Shown: positions 54,203-64,000 of the stretch, piece after piece
Numbering within the stretch: position 1 is the first letter of the stretch
How the letters are laid out: each line of letters begins with the position of its first letter
Source: Unio delphinus
Taxonomy: Eukaryota > Mollusca > Bivalvia > Unionida > Unionidae
Direction of reading: 5' to 3'
DNA: 64,000 bases
NCBI GenBank assembly: GCA_029339505.1
Contig: JAQISU010000169.1
Span: 7,556,001 to 7,620,000 of the forward strand
Translations under genes and position numbers: made by a program
Notes under the pieces: generated by a model
What the model was told of the DNA's origin: nothing
Seen by the model: the letters and a program-made list of their open reading frames with translations, nothing else
Databases searched by the model: none

Positions 54203-54855
54203 TTCAGCGGAAGATGGGACAACACAATCATGACGTTGGATTTCTTGTCCACAATGGCATTGTGAACAGTAGCATTATGCCTAGTATCAAGCAGGCTCAT
54301 TACCATCCGTATAAGTGTGACTCAATTCAATATCACAATCATACAGGCATATGCACTCACATCTAACTATGATGACAACGAGCTATATAATATTTACAAC
54401 CAAATGAAAGATGTCGTTGACAATTCACTCAAGAAGGACATTATGTTTGTACAAGTAGACTGGAATGCAAAGGTGGGAGTTGATTTATAGACAAACTGGC
54501 AAAGCAGCTGTGGATCCTTCAGCAATACAGAAACAAATTAAAGAGGACTCTGGCTCTTAGAGTTTGCTGCCTACAACAATCGTGTGCTTGCCGACACGTT
54601 TGACCCTCACAAAGCATCTAGAAGATGGACCTGGCACAGTCCAGATGGACAACATCACAGCCAGACTGACTACATCTTGGTGAATAAAATGATTATACAC
54701 AGGTCTACTTCAGCGGAAGTAGGGACAACACAATCATGACGTAGGATTTCTGTTGGCCCTCACAAAGCATCTAGAAGATGGACCTGGCACAGTCCAGATG
54801 GACAACATCACAACCAGACTGACTACATCTTGGTGAATAAAACGATTATGCACAG
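54203..54855 (+). repeat. Internal direct duplication within the LINE
   Basis: CTACTTCAGCGGAAG--GGGAC (54202 and 54708) and CCTCACAAAGCATCTAGAAG (54603 and 54757) each occur twice in the same order, with nearly identical sequence through CATCTTGGTGAATAAAA. The second copy joins the two blocks directly, skipping about 365 bp. Confidence 0.8.
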
Positions 54856-57157
54856 GACTGAATATTGCCAGATCCGGACGTTTTCCAGGGGCAGATATTG
54901 AAAGTGAATATGATTTATTAATGACAACGATTTGCCTCCACCTGAAATTGATCAAAAAACCTAACCAACCAAAAATCAGATTAGACCTTGGAAAATTGAA
55001 AGATCGAAAGGTTTCCGAAGCCATCCAAGCAATGATATATGGTAGATTTTGCACCTTTGATAACCCTGGACAGCTAAAAGACTGACCTCGAGTCCTTAAC
55101 AACCACATTCAACACAGCTGTGACTAGCACAGCTAGCGAGATCATTTGAACATATCGTCGAACAAAATAACCTTGGGTCACAACAGATGTCCTTGAACTG
55201 TGCGACAGAAGACGAGAACTGTAAAGGGAAAAAGAAATCATGAAGTAGCTAGCAAGTATAGAGAGATAAACAACACGATCAGAAAATGCATGAAGAAGGC
55301 ATGGAATACTGTATAGAAAGACAAGGCTTCAGAATCAAACTGGTGAAAGATCTCACAACCCATAAAACAACGGAAAACTACTACCATCTAACACAAATCA
55401 TAAAAATGCCTCACAGAAGATCAAGAGATCCTCAATCGATGGACAGAATACTGATCCGAATTACACAATCATATGACCCAAAGAGATCCACAGTTCTAAA
55501 TTTCCTCCAGGCAGACAAAATTGATGATAAACCCATTCTTTGTGACGAAGTATAAATTGCAGTTAAGTCACTAAAGAAAGGAAAGTTAGCTGGCGTTGAC
55601 AACATACCAGCAGAGCTCATTCAAGCACGAGGAGAAGAGACAGTCACAGTCCTGAGTCTGATCAGTCACCCGAGCAAAGTCATGCTGCAGATACATCTCA
55701 ACATAATAAAGCCTCAAGCAAATAAACATATTGCTGAAGAGCAGGCAAGCTTCAGAGCAGGAAGGAGCATCACAGAACACATCTTCAAGCTCACACTTCT
55801 TTGCAAGAAATACCTTTAGCATCAGCAGAATATATACAACGTTTTTATAAATTTCAAAAAGACCTTTGATAGGGTATGGCATGCGGCATTATGGACAACT
55901 TCGAGGAAGTACAACAACAGCTCAAACCTGGTGCAGATTGTTAAGCACCTCTATGACACAGCCACCAGTGCTGTCCTCGTCAATGTCAGTAGAAGATATT
56001 GGTTTCGAACAACAGTTGGAGTCAGACAGGGATGTATACTGTCACCTACACTCTTAAACATTTTCCCGGAAATGATTATAGAGGATGCCATGCATGACCA
56101 CAAGGGCACTGTTAACATCGGAAGAAGAACAATCACCAACCTTCGTTTCGTAGCAGCAATGATAAGTATGAGACCAATATGGAAAGATACCAACATTGAT
56201 ATTGGTTGGTTTTTTTATAAAAAAAAAGGATGATGCATTCGATTGTCACATCCATATTTCTGTATGCTTATGAAGCATGGACTCTCACATCAGATCAAAA
56301 AAGAAGGATTTAAACCTTCGAAATGAGATACTACAGCAACATCTTGGGCATCTCATACATCGACCATGCAACCAAAGAAGAAGTCCACAACATGATCTAA
56401 CGAGCCATTGGATCCTGTGAGGACCTCATGACTACTGTAAAATAAAGATGCGGACAGACAATGAGGAACGAAGACAACATTAAGTGTTGACAGGCATGGG
56501 ATTTGGAGATTCCCAAAGGGCAGTAGAGAACGGGAAAAGGCGGTGATAACTGGATATAAACTGTGGTGCCCCAACGACCTCTTCGGTTAAGGGATTGATG
56601 ATGATGACGACGACGACGACGGTGATGATGATGATGACGACTACTATGACGATGATGATGATGATGATGGTGTCGACGACGATGATGATGATGACAAGTA
56701 TATTCACATTTCACCACAGCTGCATGTAGGCCTGTGTGTAGATAGAAGTGACATACGTATACGTTTCATGCTCCGTTGAGTTTTTCTTTTACTTTTGACT
56801 TAAGTTAAAACCTACACAAAAGTGAAATTATGGTTGAAATTACCTACTTTTCCTGAGAAAGTGGATATGCCAAGTTTTTGGAAATGTACCGGCGAAGCAG
56901 GCGAAATATAGCATTGTACATACTTGCTTGTTGGTTCCTTCTTTACTCAAAATGTTCGATTTTGTTTTCAGTTATAAGCGTGACCAAAGGAGAAAAAGCT
57001 TTAAATTGGACTGATTTCATGGATGGGAAATACAGCAGCAACCCTGTTTCATGCAGTTTTACTCACCCTTTCTAAGTAGTTTTCTATAGTCTAATATTGT
57101 TCTGTCGTTGATATGTGCACGTTTTCAATCGATTTATAAGACTGGTTCTACATCTGG

Positions 57158-57400
57158 GTGCCCCTGTTTCCAAGTGTTCAATGCGATTGTCTTTACAGAT
57201 CAATTACATTTCAGTTCTGTCTGCATGGGTTCGAGCCTCGGCTTAGCTAACGTGGCTATCTGAGAAAGCTTGATAGTAATTTCCCATGGGTCTGTGATTC
57301 TACCCTGGGTTTTCTTGGATTCCTCCTCCACAAACAAAACATATACTGTCCGCCGAGGATATCCAATCCTGCGCTGAAAAATGGCGTTTAACCCACCAAA
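57158..57400 (+). mobile_element. tRNA-derived SINE, family A
   Basis: The B box GGGTTCGAGCCTCGG (57228) is preserved, followed by CTATCTGAGAAAGCTTGATA, GGTCTGTGATTCTACCCTGG, and the tail GCGCTGAAAAATGGCGTTTA. The A-box region is eroded. Confidence 0.7.
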
Positions 57401-57565
57401 GCTTACTTTCTTTAGTTGTTATATCTACTAAGTTTTTACCTTTGTACACGACTGTTCATTAGGATGAATATTGATTTTACAAAAATGTATACATAAAAAC
57501 AAAACAATTACATCTGTGTATTCGAAAATTACGAATGAAAATGCTTTGCGTTTATTTACAATCCC

Positions 57566-57570
57566 CCCCC

Positions 57571-57613
<43 letters not shown>
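57566..57613. repeat. (CT)n microsatellite
   Basis: A C9 run, then CTCCCT and about 20 CT units. Confidence 0.9.
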
Positions 57614-57617
<4 letters not shown>

Positions 57618-58730
57618 CGATTGGCTGGAATTTAATACAACTGACAGTCTTAACACATGTAATAACTGAACGTGCCGTATACGCGTCACATGTGTATCTC
57701 CCTGCTAGAAAAAAAAAACGATGTCCTGTGTCCAAAAGATATAGAAGGAGAGGGCTGATTTCTCCTAAAATGGATAAAATCTGCTCTAATTTGTCAGACA
57801 GCATAAATAAAATGAACTGTATCGATTGAGTTGTATTATATGTTAGCTCGAGTTTTCCCTTTAGATTTTATGCTGTGCTTTACATAAATCGGTATGGAAT
57901 ACTAGCATACGTTGATCAGGTCAGTGTTACACGCGCACCAGAATCAACATAAATCTGTTGATGGATATCTTTTTTTATGTTGTTTTCTTATCTAGTAATC
58001 AGCTGCTACTATTTCGTCTGCGAAAGGAGGCAGTAACAATACGTTTCACAGATGGTTCGCAAAACTAACATATTTACATTATGTACAATGCGTAATTTGT
58101 AATACAGAATGCGTATACCTATAATTCAACCAGTCAATCTAAACCGTATTCATCCATATTGTATTGTCACAGGAATGAAATTTAATAATTAGCTAGCACA
58201 TTAGTTTTACTAATGATTAAACAACTAACTGATGTTTTTCTCCTCCTTGAAGATTCAAAGTAGTTTGACCTAGAACTTAATGTTCCAAATATTGCTAGGT
58301 TTTATGTGCCCTTTGATATTTTCAGACAACCAAACTCGGATTGCAAAATATCGTAAACGCCGGGTCTTTAAAAGGTACATTTACAGTTTGAGATGTAGTT
58401 ATACGAGATCACTAATATTTCAATGTATAAGCCAGCAATATAATATTCTCAGAAGTTAACATATTATTTCAAACCTATCTTTCACTATCTAGTATAGATA
58501 TATTTATTTGGATTTTAAAGGAATATCACGTGGTTGAAGGGATGCGCATATCAATATTTCTTATGGAAGGATAATATACGAGTCATAGATTACCATTTTG
58601 TCAATTAGACATATCCTTCGTTCAGTCTCCTACTTAGATAGTATTTTCGCACTCACTTTGAATTTACAGATCAACGCAGATGCAGTCTCTGAAAACTCGA
58701 TTTACAACTTTTATTTCACCTTTGTTACAG

Positions 58731-58901
58731 GTGTTCTAGTAGAAGGAGAGAAATTATTGCTAGGAGGAGAGTGGTTATTATTCCGTGAAGTGGAGTTCCT
58801 TGACTCCAAAACTGTCTCTTCAACAAAACCTCCACTTGGTGAGGGTAGAATTTGCCTCACAAGTCTCAGATTGCTCCTCATGTGTGCCGAAGTAGCTTCA
58901 G
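58731..58901 (+). CDS. Host gene, exon B (171 bp)
   Basis: Acceptor TTTGTTACAG and donor AG|GTAACA bound an open frame that starts with two bases completing a codon and ends with one base of the next. Both phases match exons A and C. It encodes VLVEGEKLLLGGEWLLF, then FLDSKTVSS and GEGRICLTSLRLLLMCAEV. The pattern GE-LL-----L, a polar loop, then G-ICLTS-RLLL resembles the first strands of a GRAM/PH-type lipid-binding domain; that is a suggestion only. Confidence 0.75.
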
Positions 58902-59094
58902 GTAACATATCCTTGTTTAAATTTTATATTTATCCAGGGTTCTTTAAATATGACTGAATGATTAGGAGCCTTAGCAAATTCATGTCATCCATTCAATTCA
59001 TGTCATCCATTCACATTATTTGTAGCCAATATCAGCCAAACGTGGAGTATGCCCAGATCATCACCATATTGTAGTTTTATTCCACAAATGTTAT

Positions 59095-60590
59095 GTCGAT
59101 CTCAGTCGATATCCCAGTCTGTTCTTTCTGTGACTTTCGAAGTTCTCGCAAGGTAACTAATGTGCTGCACCTGAAGCAATCATAGATAGTAATGATCGAT
59201 CGCCGAGTCAGTATCTTAGTATGTCATTTCTGTGTCGGTATCTTAGTCTGTCCTTCTGTGTCGGTATTTTAGTCTGTCCTTTCTGTGTCGGTATCTTAGT
59301 GTGTCATTTGTGTGTCGGTATCTTAGTCTGTCCTTCTGTGTCGGTATTTTAGTCTGTCCTTTCTGTGTCGGTATCTTAGTGTGTCATTTGTGTGTCGGTA
59401 TCTTAGTCTGTCTTTCTGTGTCGGTATCTTAGATTTTCCTTCCTGTGTTGGTATCTTAGTATGTAATTTCTATGTCGGTATCTTATTCTGTCCTTTCTGT
59501 GTCGGTATCTTAGTATGTCATTTCTGTGTCGGTATCTTAGTCTGTCCTTTCTGTGTCGGTATCTTAGTCTGTCCTTTCTGTGTCGGTATCTTAGTCTGTC
59601 CTTTCTGTGTCGGTATCTTAGTCTGTCCTTTCTGTGTCGGTATCTTAGTATGTCCTTTCTGTGTCGGTATCTTAGTCTGTCCTTTCTGTGTCGGTATCTA
59701 AGTCTATCCTTTCTGTGTCGGTATCTTAGTATGTCATTTCTGTGTCGGTATCTTAGTCTGTATCTTGGTATGTCATTTTTGTGTCAGTATCTTAGTCTGT
59801 CCTTTCTTTGTCGTTATCTTAGTATGTCCTTTCTGTGTTGGTATCTTAGTCTGTCCTTTCTGTGTCGGTATCTTAGTCTGTCCTTTCTGTGTCGGTATCT
59901 TAGTCTGTCCTTTCTGTGTCGGTATCTTAGTCTGTCCTTTCTGTGTCGGTATTTTAGTATGTCCTTTCTGTGTCGGTATCTTAGTCTGTCCTTTCTGTGT
60001 CGGTATCTAAGTGTATCCTTTCTGTGTCGGTATCTTAGTATGTCATTTCTGTGTCGGTATCTTAGTCTGTATCTTGGTATGTCATTTTTGTGTCAGTATC
60101 TTAGTCTGTCCTTTCTGTGTCGTTATCTTAGTATGTCCTTTCTGTGTTGGTATCTTAGTCTGTCCTTTCTGTGTCGGTATCTTAGTCTGTCCTTTCTGTG
60201 TTGGTATCTTAGTCTGTCCTTTCTGTGTCGGTATCTTAGTCTGTCCTTTCTGTGTCGGTATCTTAGTCTGTCCTTTCTGTATCGTATCTTAGTATGTCAT
60301 TTCTGTGTCGGTATCTTAGTCTGGCCTTTCTGTGACTTTCGTTGTTCTAACAAAGTAACTAAAATGCTGCACCTGAAGCAATTGTAGAAAGCAATGATCA
60401 ATTTGTGAGGGTATCTTTGTCCTTTGTGTGCCTTTCCAACTTCTAATTAGATAACTAAAGTGCTTCACCTGAAACAATTGTAGATAGCAATGGTCAATCT
60501 GTGTCGGTATCTTTGTCCTTTCTGTGCTTTTGGAAGTTCTAACAAGATAACTAAGGTGCTGCACCTGAAGAAATGTTAGGTAGCAATAAA
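59095..60590. repeat. 27-bp minisatellite within a 96-bp repeat
   Basis: About 40 copies of a 27-bp unit (core TCTTAGTCTGTCCTTTCTG plus TGTCGGTA) fill roughly 59210-60340. They are flanked by a longer unit containing GTGCTGCACCTGAAG: once at about 59163, then at 60366, 60462 and 60558, exactly 96 bp apart. Inside the array a 309-bp block is repeated (TATCTTGGTATG at 59761 and 60070; the variant CTAAGT at 59698 and 60007). Because 27 is divisible by 3, long artificial frames run through it. Confidence 0.95.
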
Positions 60591-60599
60591 GATACTAAA

Positions 60600-62746
60600 A
60601 TATAATGTACAAACTATTACTTGAAGATTCATCAGTTTAATCAACAAGGTGTTGTGCAAGATAATGATTATAAAGTTGTTAATAGATTTAAATATGAAAT
60701 CTATATGACTTATCTGAGTTAATTGCGATAGTTTAAAATGTTATACAACCTGATGTCTTAAATCGGAATAAATGATGAGTATGAGGCGGCTATTTAGAAA
60801 ACAAAACCAGTTTAGCCCTAAGAAACGAAACTATGTTATAGGTTAGTAGAAATAAAAGTGTGCAAATAGTTTTTGTTTTCAAAAAGTCAGTATTGTTACT
60901 CAACATCATTCGAAGAAGAGAGTCATTTTTTCCTGAGCTTCCGTTGATAATATAATTGACAAGAACAAAAACTCCATTAAATGTTAGTGATTTGCCGCTA
61001 AAGACCTATCATACATAAGGATAACATAATTATTTCAACCAGGAATTGATATCTCATTTAAATGCGTTAAATGAGTTTATACAGAGTTTGGTATATGGAA
61101 GTAAGTAATAGCCTGAGTGTTGTTGTTGCTTTTTTATACTTTAAAATCGTATTTAGTAGCTGCTGCAAATGAATTTGGAATTTGGAATCCAAAATATACG
61201 ATTCGCTTCAACCAGTGTTTTCAAAAGACTGCGTGGGAAGGTAATTTTGATAAACGTATGTTCCTTTACATATGTTATCGTCATTAGTTAGGCACGAAAT
61301 TTCGAAAACATAAGTTAATACATTCCGTTGGATACACACAACACACAAACCCAGGCAATCCCTCACACACATCCATAATTTACTCACCAAGTATACTGTC
61401 TTTCCGTCTTATTTAGTATCTGTTGCAAATGAGATCTGAGTTGGAATTTTTTTTTATTAAAAATTATACGTTTCATTTTTACCTGTGGTATGTTCTATTT
61501 TTAAAAGAATGCTTGAAAAGGTAATCATTATAAAAGTGTATTTATGTACATGTATTCTCATTTGATATGCATGAAATTTATAAAATTACATTAGTTAATA
61601 AATACCTTGGATACACACACCTGCGCACGCACACACATCTTAAAGGCAAAGATTTATATTATAGTAATGCAACAATCGTCTAAAAATATCTGATCTATAG
61701 ACGTGTTTACATGCACATGACACTCATCTGTATAGTTCATCAGATAAATGACTGCTGTGTCCTGATCAAATTACCATATTAATCACCCCTGGAACTTGAA
61801 TAACATGTTTCCTTTGGAAAGTGTAAACACAGATAAATGGTAGATCTGAGAGAATGCAATCCTACCTTAAACTAAAAACAAAATGTGGATTGCATATAAT
61901 ACGAAGATCAAAGAGATTTTACAATTATCGGCATATAAATCGCATTCTAATAATCATACTCATAACTGTTCAACAACACAAAATGTGCGTGTAGAGGGGG
62001 GGGGGGTACAGTAGCGTAACTACCGTCCCCACAGCCCGTGCAATGTGGAAGGGTGGCCTTTAAAGAAGGAGGCACACAATAGTATAGTCTGTGATATTGG
62101 GATGTCTGTTTCGGAATTTTGGCAGAAGGAGGGGGCACAAATTTTCAAGTTATATGCAAATATTCAATAATTTGTCAACTAAACACTTTCACATTCATGA
62201 TAACTAAAGCTTATACTTAAATACTAGTCGAATTAGAGCTAGATGTAATTTTTGTGTGTCTCAGTTTTGTGTGTTAGTCTGTCCTAAATGGTTTAGTGCA
62301 CATAGGTGGACCGAGATAGTATAGAGGACTGAATTCCTTATGCCTGCTAATAAGAAATCACGAATATATGGTACAAATTTGTCTTTTTCTACTTTTGCTG
62401 CCATAAATTCTAATAAAAGAATATAAATTCAAGCGTTCTCATTATGCCCAGTACCTATATTTTTTTTTTTAAATCAAAAGGTGGTGCATATAATTTCACT
62501 AATTAAAAACGCGTTTAATTTGTACTTGTCGAAGATTCTAATACAAGGATAATATTTGTTATTGATATCCGAGTTTTGTTGAAAGTGGAATACTGACAAA
62601 GTTGGAAAGACAGAGAGCATTGTTACAGATGGTATCTCTAACATTTTTATGGAAAGGAATGAGGGAAAGAGCCATGAATAGGCTTGCTCTCACTTAACAA
62701 TAAGTAGATTCACACAATAAAATAATTTTCTTTGAATCATTTGTAG
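60600..62746. other. Remainder of the inferred intron B-C
   Basis: AT-rich, no gene recognised. A stretch near 62010 (CAGTAGCGTAACTACCGTCC) looks like one end of a transposon, but I found no matching end. Confidence 0.35.
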
Positions 62747-62952
62747 ACGCTAAACTATCTGAATTCGGAGATCCGACCAAATACACGGGCGGCTACAAGA
62801 TGGAGTTGTCCAAGTGCAACAACGTGTACTTCCAGAACATCCCGCTAGAATGTTTCGAGAGTGTGGAACTAAGCGTAAATATCGGCACGGCAGCCGAAAG
62901 CAAGGTCACGATGAGAAAGCCCTGTTGCTGTGGACTTCTGTCATGCATTGGT
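62747..62952 (+). CDS. Host gene, exon C (about 206 bp)
   Basis: Acceptor CATTTGTAG before 62747 and donor GT|GTATGT after 62952. With the one base carried from exon B the frame is perfect. It encodes DAKLSEFGDPTKYTGGYK, then MELSKCNNVYFQNIPLECF, VELSVNIGTAAESKVTM and a Cys-rich CCCGLLSC end. Codon third positions are much more GC-rich than the flanks, a strong sign of real coding sequence. The protein is not recognised. Confidence 0.8.

Positions 62953-64000
<1,048 letters not shown>

Larger units (their letters stand above)
53790..56700 (+). mobile_element. RTE-like LINE pseudogene
   Basis: Broken + strand frames give an apurinic-type endonuclease (KIIIGTWNVKTLRGVGKL near 54050; HDVGFLVHNGIVNS near 54225; SRRWTWHSPDGQHH-type text from 54610), a linker, then RT pieces: GVDNIPAELIQ, EEQASFRAGRSITEHIF, YNVFINFKKTFDRVWH, TTVGVRQGCILSPTLLNIF (about 55590-56080), and a C-terminal SQRAVENGKR segment near 56510. 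It ends in a (GAT)n-like tract at 56600-56695. Many stops and shifts make it dead. A MITE lies in its 5' part and an internal stretch is duplicated. Confidence 0.8.
51583..58730. other. Inferred intron between exons A and B
   Basis: About 7.1 kb, GT at the left and AG at the right. It contains two SINE types, an RTE-like LINE pseudogene with a MITE, and a CT microsatellite. Additional small exons inside it cannot be excluded. Confidence 0.4.

Noticed and set aside
56397..56717. His-rich minus-strand ORF
   Set aside because: Translation of the GAT-type repeat tail of the LINE.
56972..57075. Possible extra exon after GTTTTCAG
   Set aside because: No good donor follows and its phase does not fit the A-B-C chain.
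59381..60387. Long open frames (up to 290 codons) through the 27-bp repeat array
   Set aside because: The period is a multiple of three, so all frames stay open; the products are simple repeats with no start context or splice support.
61990..62140. MITE starting near CAGTAGCGTAACTACCGTCC
   Set aside because: No matching inverted end or target duplication found.

Overview
The window looks like animal nuclear DNA, most likely a mollusc and probably a bivalve. That is inference: it is AT-rich, intron-bearing and full of microsatellites, degenerate LINEs (CR1/L2-like, Jockey/CR1-like and RTE-like), tRNA-derived SINEs, hAT-type MITEs and a Ty3/Gypsy fragment. No ordinary single-exon host gene is visible. 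One host gene can be followed through three phase-compatible exons on the + strand (51186-51582, 58731-58901, 62747-62952).

The main content is a complete Polinton/Maverick-type (adintovirus-like) element at 8183-22932 (14,750 bp). Two 258-bp terminal inverted repeats, identical by my reading, bound it, with a 5-bp direct repeat CGTGT outside. From left to right it carries: a packaging ATPase (-); a small zinc-ribbon protein (+) followed in the -1 frame by a phospholipase A2 domain without its own ATG; a retrovirus-like integrase (+); a 1273-aa fusion (-) of protein-primed DNA polymerase B, SF1 helicase and a C-terminal HNH domain; a NUMOD/HNH endonuclease gene with an internal stop (+); an unknown gene (+); and a + strand structural block. 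That block has a two-frame protein, a small Gly-rich virion protein, the double-jelly-roll major capsid protein, a pX-like core/membrane-active protein, an adenain-like protease, a repeat-bearing fibre-like protein broken by a 1-base deletion, a membrane protein, and the penton/minor capsid protein.

All the Polinton hallmark genes (polymerase, integrase, ATPase, protease, major and minor capsid) are present with their main motifs, so the element should have been able both to integrate and to build virions. The identical TIRs suggest recent insertion. Four genes nevertheless show breaks: a -1 shift at an A9 run, an A7-run shift, a GGG to GG deletion, and an in-frame TAA. Three of the four sit at homopolymers or base runs, so assembly error, programmed frameshifting and real decay all need to be considered.

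Layout: 1-8177 is AT-rich host DNA with one hAT-type MITE and a Gypsy RT relic. 8178-22937 is the Polinton plus its target duplication. 22938-35700 is host DNA with LINE relics, one SINE and microsatellites. 35700-37770 is a CR1/L2-like LINE invaded by a MITE. 40960-49560 holds SINEs, a decayed minus-strand gene, two MITEs and an RTE-like LINE 3' end. 51186-62952 contains the three host exons; their introns hold another RTE-like LINE, SINEs and a 27-bp minisatellite. The window ends in a long (AT)n tract.
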